64,000 nt of DNA from Mytilus edulis (GCF_963676685.1 NC_092345.1:81905592-81969591), one strand, 5' to 3'; shown: positions 1-11,736, counted from the first letter of the stretch. The notes: generated from the sequence alone by a model not told the origin. Numbers and translations are program-made.

Positions 1-660
1 AAAAAAGCTTATCCTAGAAAACAATTGGCAATTGTAATGACGTATTAATATAGTCTGGGGTTGAAATGTTTTGGTGTTTTTTTTAGAAATCGATGACTTT
101 CAAATCTCATTAAACAATTGCAGAAGCTTTTGTATGACTAAGACGTAACGTATGAAGCTTGAAAATATAAATTTTTCAATGATTTATTGATAGATGGATT
201 ATACTTTGTTTAGACATCAATACTTTGTAGAACCTTCAGAAAACTTTATGAAACTCGGAAAGAAACTCTTTTACCAAAAATAGCATCTAAAGACAAGATG
301 AAAGACGACACATGGTTCTTGGAATCCGTTCGATTATTTTAAAATGTTGTTGTCCGTATAACCACTTCAAGTCTTTGAGTTGAACCAGTTTAAACCTATG
401 TTCCTCTACTTTTATTTACGTAAACTTTGACACAGCAATACGGGATAAACAAGCACTTGCTTTGATGGTTTTCAAGATTTTGAAATGCTCTGACTGTAGT
501 TCATCGTTTGAGTTTACACCTAGTTTTCGTTTTTTTACACTTTCTTCTAAATTATTTCGGAGCATTATTTCGGAGCTAGTTGTGTTCATCCTTCCGTCAG
601 AAAACCATCCATGATTTTTGTGTTGAAAATAAGGCAAAACTGAATGGAATTACGCCTGTA
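1..660. other. No gene recognised (left edge)
   Basis: AT-rich sequence with no convincing exon, RNA gene or repeat boundary. Short open frames here have no recognisable protein character. Confidence 0.5.
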
Positions 661-738
661 TGTAATAGTTATCCCACGAGGACGCGGTTTGCCAGTGTAA
701 GATCACCCCGATGGCCGGAGTGGGATAACTATTTTACA
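661..738. repeat. Short imperfect inverted repeat (hairpin)
   Basis: Positions 661-677 (TGTAATAGTTATCCCAC) are mirrored by 720-738 with a two-base insertion, leaving a loop of about 42 bases. The loop carries a GATCACCCC motif that recurs in the neighbouring inverted-repeat unit. This looks like a small hairpin element or one arm of a larger miniature element. No target-site duplication could be defined. Confidence 0.5.
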
Positions 739-1074
739 TCCCAGCTGTTTTAGACTAGACGAAAAACCATTTACAATTCATAAAATCTAGTTTAGAACGC
801 TACACAACCATTATAATATAATTTATATATTACTATATAAATTTACCGACTCGCACCACTTTTGAAAAAGTGTAAAATCAAACTGAACAATCACTGACAA
901 CTCCGTATAATTAATTTTAAGTTTTATAGTGAATTTGACATTCCCGCCAAAATGTTACAAAACAAAGGAAAGCATACATAACAAAGAAACTCAAACTGGG
1001 GTGATCTGGTAGGGGTGATCCGGATCACCCCTGGCCGGATCACCCCCTGTTAGAACAAAGGAGCTGGGATGTAA
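734..1074. mobile_element. Putative miniature TIR element (341 bp)
   Basis: The 13-bp ends TTACATCCCAGCT (734-746) and AGCTGGGATGTAA (1062-1074) are perfect inverted complements. The right inner part holds alternating GGGGTGATC/GGATCACCCC motifs. No coding capacity is present, so a non-autonomous element is likely. Flanking bases do not give a clear duplication, so superfamily is unassigned. Its left end overlaps the preceding hairpin. Confidence 0.45.
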
Positions 1075-1721
1075 ATAATTATAAAGCATATACCATTATG
1101 AAATATGAAAATATATGTTCACCTTTTGTTTGTTTCAAAATGAGCATGTGGGAAATAAAACAATTCAAGGAAATCATTGAACTTTAATGTTTGGACCTTA
1201 AATGGAAACACGTATCCCCAATAGGAAAAGACAATAAAACTGTATTTACGCACAATGATTGTAATTCTTGAACATCACGTTTGGACCAAATAGCCTCTTG
1301 TTTATCAACAGAGTTTTCCGTTTTGAATTCTCCTCGGTGTTTGGTATTTTTGGTATTTTTACTTTTTTACAAGCTTACAGTCAATGGGAAGAAATATCTG
1401 CTACCCAGATTCATAAGTATAACTTCTAGACTACCATTCCTTGCTCCGAGTGTTGTGAACTGTTAAAGCATCAAGGACAACTTTTTTTTTACCAGGCATG
1501 GTTCGATCCCACAGCAGCTCTCACTCGAAGTATGCATAATACTAATACAAAGAGAGGACAGAGGCGGTTCAAAGCTTTTCCGAGTAAGGTCGTCGTATTT
1601 TTATCAAAACTGTAAAAACACTATTGTTGTTGTTCTTGTTTGTTGCTGTTTGGGTTTACCAATATAACTTTGTAGCTACACACGTATTTTTTTTGCTAAT
1701 ATCAAACTTTTATTATTGCAG

Positions 1722-3549
1722 ATTTAATTGCAGACGTGACAGATGGAGCCACGTCAGGACGAGGCACTGTTGTAGTTCTACTGAATAGAATGAAAGGTTG
1801 GGTTTGTTATGATGGATGGGACAAGTCTGGCGCAGATGTTCTCTGTCGCTCTTTAGGATATAGGTTTGTATATATGCATGGTTGGACCAGTCTTGTATAG
1901 ATTTTCTCCGTCTCTCTTTATGGTATAGGTTTGTATACATGGTAGGACCATTCTGGTATATATGTTCCCCGTCGCTCATTATGATATAGGTTTGTACGGA
2001 GATCCGAGTCGGGTACTGGTGTATCCTGTTGCTCTAACGAATATATGATTGTACTGATGTATGGGACCAGTCTAGTACCGGTTCTCCTCTTGTCATTCTT
2101 TATAAGATAGTGTTGTTATTGTGATGATGAATATAAGCCAGTCCGGAAGAGATGTTCTCTGTTGTTCATTAGGATATTGGTTTATGATGGACGAGATAAG
2201 TCAGATATTCCTTGTTAGTTTTATGATATAGGTTTGGTATGATTGATTGGGCCAGTCAGGTACAGAACCCTGTCGATTCTAACAGACATAGCCTTGTTAT
2301 GCTAATTTTAACTAATCTGTAAGAGTGGTTTTCTGTCGTTATCTATGAGATAGTTTTGTTATAATGGAAGGGCCAGTCTTGTAGAGATGGTTTCAGTCTT
2401 TCATTGAAAAATATGTTTATAATGGATGAGACAAGACAGATACAGATGTTATTCGTTGTTCGTTGAATATTTGGGAAGCCGTCATTCTTTCAGAAACAGG
2501 TCTGTAATGATGGATGAGACGAAAGGTATATGTCGTTCTTTGTGGTATAGGTTTGTGACTATGGATTAGTCTAGAATGATAGATATTTTTCTCTGTCGTT
2601 CTCAAGAATATGTTTGTTATGATGGATGGGAAAGGTTGGTAGATATGTTCTGTTTTCATTGTGATATAGATTTTTTAAAATCCCTGACAGGATGTATGGT
2701 CTGAATGCCAGACATGCTGATCAGTTTTAATTATCTTTTACAAGAAAAAAAGTGTCCAATAAGAATGAAAATTACAGCTTTTATTGAAGTCATAATGTGT
2801 TATTTCAGAGATAAAAGTTTCCATTAAAATTGTTTAAACGGATTAAAGTAAGAAGAAAGTACAAATTGTAGATAATTACAGTTAGATAAAACGAACCTTT
2901 CTAGCATCGAATCAACTATTTTTAATTTGCAGATTTTCAATCAGTATAGTGTTTTTACCGTAACTAACGTGTTTCTATGGTGTTTCTATGTACATGGTTG
3001 AAACGAAAACCAGTTAATCATTTATTAACCTTCATATCGGTCAACTTTATTCACTGACATTTAAACCTTACGGCTGTTGCTACAGAAATAGCAGATTTTT
3101 GTTTGTTTGTCATTCTCTAATGACTAGATGAGAATCTGTTACAAAGAATAAAAAAATAAATGGCAAGTATTTGTCTGCACGACTTTTGAGAGGTATCAGA
3201 GGTATCTACATCACTAAGATCCATTAAGTGGTTTGTCCTATTGTGTGAGTTGATTGGTAAATGATTGGAAAGCGAAAAAAAATGGTACGATTGTATCATA
3301 GCACAAGTCAAATAATGGAATAAGGTGAACACATTTGCAATAAACAGTAATTATAGTTGATAAAGATAACTATTCATTCTTTTGTAGTAGAGGAATGGTA
3401 GGGAATCCAAGAATTCATTTTGAAGACCGAGGCTTTCTAGTATCTAATATAGAATGTATAGGCAATGAACAATCACTGGCGGAATGTAACAGAAATATAA
3501 CCAGAGTTGGATCTTGCCAAGCAATAGCAACCGCCACATGCATGAACAA
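1722..3549 (+). CDS. SRCR-domain protein, two internal exons (partial gene)
   Basis: Exon 1722-1863 follows TATTATTGCAG and ends before GTTTGT; exon 3388-3549 follows TTTTGTAG and can end before GTAATA. The junction restores a serine codon (AG+T). Together they encode about one SRCR domain: an N-terminal stretch with GRGTVVV, then WVCYDGWD, then VLCRSLGY, and in the second exon NIECIGNEQSLAEC and a final cysteine near ATATC. The cysteine spacing and the WD/CRSLGY block are typical of the family, which mediates extracellular ligand recognition and is expanded in bivalve innate immunity. The second exon could be terminal, because AAG is followed by TAA in frame, or internal. No signal peptide, start codon or other domains were found, so the gene is incomplete here or may be a fragment. 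The intron is filled with degenerate copies of the end of the first exon. Confidence 0.75.
1864..2680 (+). repeat. Degenerate tandem array derived from the SRCR exon 3' end and splice donor
   Basis: Directly after the first SRCR exon, about 13 diverged copies of a roughly 55-70 bp unit follow head to tail. The unit corresponds to the last ~62 bp of the exon: GTTATGATGGATGGGACAAG, then GATGTTCTCTGTCGCTC, then TTAGGATATAG followed by GTTTGT. Examples start near 1864, 1927, 1990, 2050, 2110, 2170, 2230, 2290, 2350, 2410, 2505, 2565 and 2625. Most copies keep GATATAG-GTTTGT-like ends but carry indels and stops, so they are not functional exons in series. Confidence 0.75.
2681..3387. other. SRCR intron remainder, nothing recognised
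   Basis: AT-rich intronic sequence between the degenerate array and the second SRCR exon. No repeat boundary or additional exon was seen. Confidence 0.5.
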
Positions 3550-3689
3550 GTAATAACTTCAAAGTCATCATGATATAATCAATAACAGTTTCTCAACTTT
3601 ATGATGAATTGTTGAAAAATCAAAGTAAAAATGTACAAACGAATAAATGTTTACTTATTTTTTAGTCTGTTGCATCTCAATAGATAAAA

Positions 3690-3905
3690 ATTTAAAAGAG
3701 GGGCGAAATTATAGATACCAGAGGGACAGTCAAACTCGTAGATGGAAAAAGACAAACAGAAAATTAATAATACACATGACACAACATAGAAAACTAAACA
3801 CTAAGCAACACGAATCCCACCAAAAACTGGGGATGATCTCAGGAGCTCCGGAAGGGCAACAGATCCTGCTCCACATGTGATACCCACGACGGGTTGCGCT
3901 ATATA
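3690..3905 (+). repeat. Dispersed mussel repeat, fragment
   Basis: Contains AGAGGGACAGTCAAACTCGT, then ACATGACACAACATAGAAAAC, then GATCTCAGGAGCTCCGGAAG and CTGCTCCACATGTG. I recognise this as an abundant Mytilus interspersed repeat. A more diverged relative sits at 16370-16640 (GGCGATCTC...GTTCCGGAAGG). No coding function is inferred from the open frame across it. Confidence 0.55.
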
Positions 3906-5921
3906 ATATGTCGAAGTCAATGTTTGTGTGAATGAGGAGACAAGGATCATTATTGCAATATTTATTTGTTTCTTGTATTTATTTTGTTGAGTTGCTGCTT
4001 TATTGACGTACCCACTTTTTTATTCATAATTTGATAATCAATTTGAATCACTGCAATTATTTTTCAAAAAGGAACTAGATACTATTGCTTCAATTTGTTT
4101 CGCTAGTATAATGAAAGAAAATGATTAAAAGTTGTAAATATTGGATCTGATCGAATTTTGTTCATATTGCACATGCACAAAATTGAAGAATAATTATTAT
4201 TCACTTCAGTAAAACGTTTTAACAAAATCACCTTGTTGTCCATTTCAAAACTATATATGACGAGAAAACTATTCCCTTGCACAAATGTCACTAAATAATC
4301 CTCTGTGAAATGTAAATATAAGAAACAGGAAAAAAGATTAATTTTCTATTTATGTAGGTCATATTTAACGAAATATAAGGCTTAATAAACTTGTTGTCAG
4401 CAAATAAAAATAATTGATTTTTTCCCTCCTGTTTGAATCTCATAATTATGAAAATGCAAAAACTTTCGGTAAAAAAAATCGACTGGATCTATGTTTAGTG
4501 AGCAATAAACATTTCCAAATGAAAATTTGGTGGATGCTTTAGTCAATTAAGTAATCATTCGGAAATAAGGTGTAACACTAACACTCGAGAAGGACAAAAG
4601 TGAGCGGATCGGTCAAATACGACCTGAATGATGTCCTGTGTTTAGTGGTCCATAACAACATTTCCAATGATTTGGTGGAGGCTTACTCAAGTATCATTCG
4701 GATACCAGCTACATAACTTACGTGTTCACATATATGAGTCAAACATAGGTAAACCATATGTCATATTCTTAATAGATCACTCGGCGATCATGACAATACA
4801 TTATTTAGAAGGCGGCAGGATATTCAACCCTTCTAAAACGCAATATTATATTATTATTATTGAAGCCTACTTACAGTTGTATCTCTGGTATATATTTAGT
4901 GTCCGAATCATTATGGTTTTTTTTATATTTGTAAGTTGTTGATTGACTGTTTCAGTCAGGTCATGATTTCTGGATTCAATTTATCTGTTTTTAAACGCAG
5001 TCGCTTTGGTACTTACTTGACATACTAAATTTCAACGATTTCATTTTAAAAAAAAACAGAGTTGAATATTTTGGAATAGCTGTTACGATTCTATAACCTC
5101 ATCTTTGACTATCTCATCTCTGCTTCATTTTAATCGGATTTCATCTATTCCCTTGCTAGTGAACACAAAGCTCAAAGCTATGTTAAAATTCTGCTGTTGT
5201 CTGCTCTTTGGTCGGGTTGTTCTTTCTTTGACACATTCCCCATTTCTATTCTCAATTTAAGTGATGCCAACAAGCCAGACAAGGATGAGTGCATACCTAT
5301 TTGAGTAATAAGTACCTCCTATTTTTTCAACCTAGATCCCTGAAACTTCACATTAGATCACAATAAAGTTTATTATACATGTAAATGTAAGTTGTCCACC
5401 AGTTATAATGAAATAGTTCCACGAATGTATCCCCATTTTATTAGAATTATAATGGTTAGTTTTATTTTTCAGCAAAACTGATATACCGGCAAAGTTAACA
5501 CTATTTCTGCGTTATCAACTCATTTTGCGCTTTTCAGTTCAGATCCTTAAATTTTCAAAGAAAACGTTTGCAGCCCCGATTTAAGCTGTGCAAAATCCCA
5601 TTAGGTATTAGTTGATATAAAAATACTCCTATTTTTCACATTTCTGAATTCATAGTTCCATTTACTAGGATTTAAATTTCATCAATTGGTAAAGAAATGT
5701 ATCTGTGCAACCGGCCATTTGTATTTGTGTCTTTGATTCATTTTTAATTACTAGTAATATCCTCATTGTTTAAATATATTAGATGCCATAGGTCAAACTG
5801 ATTGAAATAAATTTATAGATATATATGCATTGAACAGAATAATTTTTAAAAATTTGATTGTCAGCTACCAGAAAGTTACAATTTGAGAAGCAAAGCACAT
5901 TTAACAATACAATAATTAAGA
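3906..5921. other. Intergenic, with one local duplication (4490-4710)
   Basis: No gene was seen. A local direct duplication is visible: a segment around 4490-4565 (GTTTAGTGAGCAATAAACATTTCC...ATCATTCGGA) is repeated in diverged form at 4637-4703 (GTTTAGTGGTCCATAACAAC...ATCATTCGGA). The rest is AT-rich sequence and probably includes the 3' UTR of the minus-strand Kelch gene. Confidence 0.5.
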
Positions 5922-7652
5922 TTACTTCTCAGTCATCACAAATTCTCTTGTGAAAAACTTTTTTTGCATAACAATTTTTAACCCCGCAAAATTAGCTCGT
6001 GGCGGAATAACAGTAGTTCTGTTTTGGTCAATGTGTTTAGTTGATAGGTCAACTGAAATAATGTTTTGGTGAATTGAATTCCCACTTTCTCCACCCAAAA
6101 TCAAAACGTTTCCTTTATGATGAATAGCACAAAATCTTCTGCGTTGGAAATTTGGAATTGTAGTAACAATTCGGCAGCTTCCGTCTTCGGGTACACAAAT
6201 CACACTTCCGTCGGTACATACGACATGCATATTTTTGTCGGACACTATTGCGCGTGAAAGCTTGCATGGTGATGGTAGATTAGCAACAATGCACCCTGAT
6301 TGCAGTCGCGTATCAAAATATTGAATCGCTTTTGTTTCTTTGTCGTCGGATAAGATACCACCAAACACAAAGATCTTCTCTTTCGATACAGTAGAAGACA
6401 TTGAACGGACAGCTTTCGGTAAATGTCCCGCCTTTTTCCACGTTCTTTGATTAATATCATATTCTTCGACACTCGATAGCGTTTTGGAAGATTCTTCCTT
6501 AATGTTATCATCATACCCCCCTAGGACATAAATTGAACCTCCGAGAGCTACCATCGAGTGGCGTCGTCTTCCTTGTACTGGTGAAGTGCATCGGTACCAC
6601 TCGTTATTTTCGGAACGATATCGCAATAAACAATCTAATTTTTGTGAACCTCCCGATACAAAAATGTCATTTCCATATACACATGATGCGAATTCGCGGC
6701 CTAATGGAAACATAAGGGGTGTAAGGAAGAACCACTTTTGTTGAAGGAAACTGTATGCGAACACGTCTACAACTTTTTCCGACTGACTGTTGTAACCTCC
6801 TAAGACAATGAGAACTTCTTCCATTGTCAGATGATTTCGAAACGCAATTCTATCTGAATTGAATTCTGAACGTCTTGCTGGCAACATATGGTATGTTATT
6901 GCCTCTTTAACGATTTCCCGACATCTTGCGTTTTCTCTCACCAGTTCCATTGGCTCGACTTCATGTAACAGATATTCTGAACCCAGGAGTGGTAAACGAA
7001 GATATTCGAATAGTTGGATTATTTCATCCTTTCTCTTGGATACATCTGATTCGTACCATCTGAATACTGCATCACAAACGACCTCCTCATTTGTTACATT
7101 CAAGTTGTCGTCCGTTATTATTTTGATTAAATCATCTTTGTCCAGAAAGAGGAAATCCTCAGACCTGCAGATATCAGTGAAATTCATTAAAATCAGTGTC
7201 CAGGCCTTTGTACATAAAGAGGGACAATCGTAAGATTTTGCAAGTTTCCATGCACCTAAAGAGTTGTCTGAAATCAGATTATTTAGGAGAAATTGTTCAC
7301 ATTTCTCATGGAGTTGTCGCATTTGAAAAATGGCCGCTGCTTTCAATAGGTCTTCACAGTTATCAAATGTCACGACCTTTCTTCCTGTATATATAAAATC
7401 TAGGATATTTTCAAAAATACCAACACTACAGTCTTGAATATTCACTGTCCCGTTTTGACTTTCAATCATACCTGACGAAAACATTGCGTCAAAGTAAGGC
7501 GATATGGCTGCCAGAACAACTCTGTGACAATTAAATGTCCTGTCCCCGACTACTAGTTTGGTATCAGTGTGTCTGTCGTGTTTGTACATATCCTCTATAG
7601 AATTGTACAATTCCCTGGAAACTTCGTCTCGCCAGCAAGGTGTCTCAGTCAT
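5922..7652 (-). CDS. BTB-BACK-Kelch (KLHL family) protein, 576 aa
   Basis: KLHL proteins are substrate adaptors of Cullin-3 ubiquitin ligases: BTB binds CUL3 and dimerises, and the Kelch propeller binds the substrate. Here the BTB fold spans about residues 20-125 (HRVVLAAISPYFDAMFSSGM), the BACK domain about 130-240 (WYESDVSKRKDEI, LRLPLL), and the Kelch region about 280-560. Double-glycine blade motifs are visible at VLGGYN, VSGGSQ, VLGGYD, VFGGIL and ILGGES; one expected blade lacks the GG (VVCTDGSVI). Length is usual for the family. The CDS is one uninterrupted exon. On the minus strand the ATG is preceded about 20 nt upstream by a good acceptor (TTTTTTCTCTTTTCAG), so an untranslated leader exon probably lies above position 7680. 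The exact KLHL orthologue is not assignable by eye. Confidence 0.9.
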   Translation of the reverse strand: MTETPCWRDEVSRELYNSIEDMYKHDRHTDTKLVVGDRTFNCHRVVLAAISPYFDAMFSSGMIESQNGTVNIQDCSVGIFENILDFIYTGRKVVTFDNCEDLLKAAAIFQMRQLHEKCEQFLLNNLISDNSLGAWKLAKSYDCPSLCTKAWTLILMNFTDICRSEDFLFLDKDDLIKIITDDNLNVTNEEVVCDAVFRWYESDVSKRKDEIIQLFEYLRLPLLGSEYLLHEVEPMELVRENARCREIVKEAITYHMLPARRSEFNSDRIAFRNHLTMEEVLIVLGGYNSQSEKVVDVFAYSFLQQKWFFLTPLMFPLGREFASCVYGNDIFVSGGSQKLDCLLRYRSENNEWYRCTSPVQGRRRHSMVALGGSIYVLGGYDDNIKEESSKTLSSVEEYDINQRTWKKAGHLPKAVRSMSSTVSKEKIFVFGGILSDDKETKAIQYFDTRLQSGCIVANLPSPCKLSRAIVSDKNMHVVCTDGSVICVPEDGSCRIVTTIPNFQRRRFCAIHHKGNVLILGGESGNSIHQNIISVDLSTKHIDQNRTTVIPPRANFAGLKIVMQKKFFTREFVMTEK

Positions 7653-8014
7653 TTTATGTTTTAATCTAGTTTTCTGAAAAGAGAAAAAAAATCAAATCAG
7701 GCAACGTTAATATATTTTGTTTTCAATTCCCAAACTCAAGAAAACATTGTGCTTATCTTGGGTTGTGGCACATGTGGATATAAGAACAGCGGATGTGAAA
7801 CTTGGTCGTATGGTACTTTAAAGATTGTAAAACTTTCGAGTGTATGATTTTTGTCAATGGTCATTCGTGCAATAAATCAAAATTCATGAACATGGTTGTT
7901 ATTAGAACATAGACTCGATGGTGTTTTGTTGGTTTATTTCTAGAGTTTATTTAAAACCAGAAGCAATACGTACGGCTTTTAGGTTAAATGAGCCAAAAAT
8001 AAAAGTTCAACATC
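7653..8014. other. Upstream of Kelch gene; leader-intron acceptor
   Basis: The minus strand reads a pyrimidine tract and CAG just upstream of the Kelch start codon, suggesting a 5' UTR intron. No promoter motif can be called with confidence. Confidence 0.4.
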
Positions 8015-9525
8015 CAGTGGCGGATCCAGAGGGGGGCGTAGATCCCCTTTTTGCTTGGACTTCTTTTTTTTTTTGTAAAATGATTAATCAGACTAGACGA
8101 CGTGAACTTTGTCATTTCCTGTGTATTTATTTTATGTGACAATTCTTTACTTATAAAGATATTTTTAGTTGGTTATGCTAACTTATTCACTATGGTTGAG
8201 TTGACCAGTGCGTGGAAAAAACGTCATTCAGTCATTTTGAATTTTTTTGAAATTTAAATTACTGTCACAAATTTCTTAGGCTGAGCATGACAATCTTAAC
8301 ACCTTCAAAGCGACACAGGATTGAGCAAGAACGTATTGATTTCTATTTCAATAGTCCTCCAAACAGTGTAAAATGTATATTACTACACTCTCATGAAAAG
8401 AGTTCCTCAGCAATATTATTTACCTACGAAAACATGTTTAACTCGTAACGCCCAATAATAGGCATCCTATTTTAAAATAACAGCTGAATAATAATCCCCA
8501 GTCAGTATAAGTTTTAGATAGATTTAAAGTCTAAGGTACGAACCATTTGATGTGAGGAGGCAGTCTGAGATATTTGAGATCGCAATAAAATAATTGACTA
8601 TGATTTTTGCATTAAACAAAAATTCTGGCCGTATCTGGATTGAAAACAATAATCTTGTCCATTTTATTGCTATTAGAAACGAATATCCAACAGAATTATT
8701 AAGCATTAAATGAACATGATGAATAAAAACGGGCGTATTTTTTTTTGGCCGGGATTTGCATGTCTGACCGGAATGTCTGTTTCGCCGAACTGATATATTG
8801 AATACTTTTTTCAAGACCAGACTGCAACCTGCCTGCTCGAAGTTGCCTTTATGTCTACATTTTTCGACCGTCATTCAAATATTCGTTGTCCGATGGTTTC
8901 AGACTCATTCGTAGCTTTTGGTTGATTTGGAATCCCTTACATCCCTTAATTTTGTTGGTTGAAACATATCAACCAAACATTTGGATAAATATTGCTTGTT
9001 TGACTTTTTTAGCTCCAGTCCGTCGTATTGTAAATTTCATCGAATAGCCCGACTTATATCTTGTTTACAACAAGAAATCTGTTAGGTTATGATAACTTAA
9101 CTTACAACAAACCAGCGAGAGTTTTCCATATAAAAAAGAAGATGTGGTATGATTGCCAATGAGACAACTATCCACAAAAGACCAAAATGACACAGAAATT
9201 AACAACTATAGGTCACCGTACGGCCTTCAACAATGAGCAAAGCCATGTCTTTTTTTTTACTGGAAAGTCCCACATCAATTTTATCAGTAAATAGCTTTAA
9301 ATCCGTACTATCATTTTATGATAGACAAATAATAGGGATAATAAAGCATCGAAAACGTTCATTCCTTACACTTTTCAGAAACTACAAAACATACATGCCC
9401 CACGCCAGGAATCGTTTTAAAAGTGCATATTACACTTATTTCATGTTATTTTAGCCCCAAAAAGGTCCCAAAAAATTCTAAAACTTCGCCCCCCCACCCT
9501 TTCCAAAATCCAGGATCCGCCCCTG
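8015..9525. mobile_element. hAT-like non-autonomous TIR element, 5-bp TSD
   Basis: The left end reads CAGTGGCGGATCCAG with a G-rich run. The right end is its complement, CTGGATCCGCCCCTG-like (...CCAGGATCCGCCCCTG). Both are flanked by ACATC (8010-8014 and 9526-9530). CAG.GGCGGATCC termini are typical of non-autonomous hAT elements across animals, but hAT normally makes 8-bp duplications; only 5 bp match here. No transposase remains. A copy of the GATGTGGTATGATTGCC repeat is nested at 9132-9238. Confidence 0.75.
9132..9238 (+). repeat. GATGTGGTATGATTGCC dispersed repeat (nested copy)
   Basis: Runs from AAAGAAGATGTGGTATGATT through GAGACAACTATCCACAAAAG and CGTACGGCCTTCAACAATGA. The same module recurs at 9684, 10575, 14411, 32215 and 39889 on this strand, and inverted at 27707, 31812, 46285 and 49077. 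It is non-coding and its amplification class is unknown to me. Confidence 0.75.
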
Positions 9526-9683
9526 ACATCTATAATAAGTGCGCAATCACTGTGTTAAGTTTAAAAGCAAGGTGAAAGAAATAAAAATTAAAAATAAATC
9601 CACAAAATGAATGACATTTTTGCAATTTAGAAAACAATACTTTCAGATTCCGTTATTGGTACATTTCATTGTAATTGAGATAT

Positions 9684-9960
9684 ATAAAAGAAGATGTGGT
9701 ATATGATTGCCAATAAGACAATTGTACAGTCCACAAGAGACCAACATGACACAGACATTAACAACTATAGGGGACCGTACGGCCTTCAACAATGAGCAAA
9801 GCCCATACCGCATGGTCAGCTATAAAAGGTCCCGATAAGACAATGTAAAACAATTCAAACGAGAAAACTAACGGCTACTTATTCATAAAATAAAAAATGA
9901 ACGAAAAACAAATATGTAACACCTAAACAAACGACAACCACTGAATTACAATTTTGTTTT
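9684..9960 (+). repeat. GATGTGGTATGATTGCC dispersed repeat (longest copy)
   Basis: The most complete copy in the window. It continues past the shared core into CCATACCGCATGGTCAGCTA, TAAAAGGTCCCGATAAGACA and AAACGAGAAAACTAACGGC. It lies 158 bp to the right of the 8015-9525 element. Confidence 0.75.
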
Positions 9961-10574
9961 CTGTTGTTATACGTATCACTTGTTTGCAGAATAAATGATA
10001 AATTACTGAGAATATTGACCCATTTAAACAATGCTTCAAATTGTAGGACGTAAACATATTATAAAAAGAGTACAATAAAACAAATGACAAAAATCTCATG
10101 TTTATGTCACCAATTCATTAAATTTGTTACTTACGTGCAGCCGCATATACAATTTATCCATTTTAAATCGGAATAAAATGCTACTGTACTTATACACAGT
10201 TTCCTTTTAGAAATCGCAATATTAAAAGGACCGGTGTTTATATAAGTGCTATATATGGATCGATGATGACTAAACTTTTGTCTATATCGGACGAGAACAG
10301 ACAAGAGTGAAAGTGGAAACCGATATAGCTAATTGTATGCGACATCTGTTAATTGGTAATTTATTAATTTTTCATGGTTGATGATCTATTGACAAAAAAA
10401 AAAATAGTTGCTTGACTAATCGGATCCCTTTCTTACGCCATTGTGGATTTGTCATGTACACACGAAAAGTCTTTACATTATGTAATATATGGTCCTCTTT
10501 TTAGTTGTTCAGTCAGTTACTAGTTCATGGTTGATCGCTCGGGACAACTTCACGATATTATTCAAACTATTTTT

Positions 10575-10712
10575 TATTATAAGATAAAGTTTGTAATTGT
10601 AAATGAGACAAATATCCATTAGACAAAAGTACAAGGATGTATAAAACTACGGGTCATCTCAGTCTTCAACAATGAGCAAAACGTTTGTCGTATAATAAGC
10701 TATAAAACACTA
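10575..10712 (+). repeat. GATGTGGTATGATTGCC dispersed repeat (old copy)
   Basis: A diverged copy recognisable by GTAAATGAGACAAATATCCA, then GGTCATCTCAGTCTTCAACAATGAGCAAA and GCTATAAAACACTACTCCGG-like sequence. Confidence 0.5.
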
Positions 10713-11736
10713 CTCCGGCTAATCATTATACAGGTAGTAGGATCTAACTACCCTGGTACTTCACTGGCAAAATGTATTATATGCATGCGAAATAACAGTA
10801 GAGGTCTATGTGTTGTCCTTTCTGGTCATTACAAATAAAGCCAGAAATAGTAATAATATACAAATGATAGACTTTTACAAACATACCAGCAGTTGTAATC
10901 ACAGGTTTCATTTTTATAACACTTATAAAATTTATTTGAAATTGTAGAATTAAATAGTTTCTTCATGACCGGATTAAAAGACAAGACATACCACTGATAA
11001 TTGCCATCATTTTATATTTAGTACCGATTTATTTTTTATGTTTAAAACAGAAAACGCATGTATTTCTAAACTGAATACTTAACCGTTATTCCCTTTAATA
11101 TGCATCTAAGACCATTTCTAGTTAACGATTAACACTTGACTTCCTAACGTCTCTTGGTTACCCTATATGCTGCAACATTAATATGACATAATTCAATTTC
11201 ATTTCCGTTCCCTGGAAAGGAAAATTGATAAAAATCACAATATATCATTCGAGATGTTTTACTTTAATGGTGACACATCAAGAATTGTGTTGTTTACTTC
11301 AGAGACAATGAGAGCTTTTGGTTTTGTAATTAATAATTAATCTGTCTCCAGCAATAAACATTACGAGTTAATTGCTCTGCTGTTGGTTATAACAATATTT
11401 AACTTTATCTTTGGAAACAGTAATGTGCATTGATCGAGTGTGATGATTTTAAGTTCTCCCAGTGATCTTGTCACTATGTCAACAAATCACATTAAACAAC
11501 CCGCTGGGTGTGGTACAGATGAGAATATGGGACGAGTCATGTTTGTGATCAATATAAACTCAGAATGAACATACGAAACAGGAAAGATACATATATATAT
11601 ATATGAATATATAACGATCTATAATGTATACAAATATTATTGATGTTAATCAATAATTAGTACAGAGGGTTAGAAAACATATAACATTATGTTGCTACAA
11701 ATGACGCGTTAAACAAAGGCACATAAATAAAATAAC
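10713..11736. other. Intergenic, nothing recognised
   Basis: AT-rich with a short (AT)n run near 11590. No exon or repeat boundary was found. Confidence 0.45.

Noticed and set aside
1281..1466. Possible signal-peptide exon for the SRCR gene
   Set aside because: A hydrophobic stretch is present but there is no convincing donor or in-phase link to the exon at 1722.
3647..3880. 77-codon plus-strand frame following the SRCR exon as its next exon
   Set aside because: It coincides with a dispersed mussel repeat and has no cysteine-rich or membrane character.
6859..7233. Plus-strand 124-codon frame across the Kelch gene
   Set aside because: Lies opposite the BACK domain coding region and has no recognisable features.
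8524..8874. 116-codon minus-strand frame as remnant transposase of the 8015-9525 element
   Set aside because: I saw no hAT dimerisation or catalytic motif in it; likely a chance frame.
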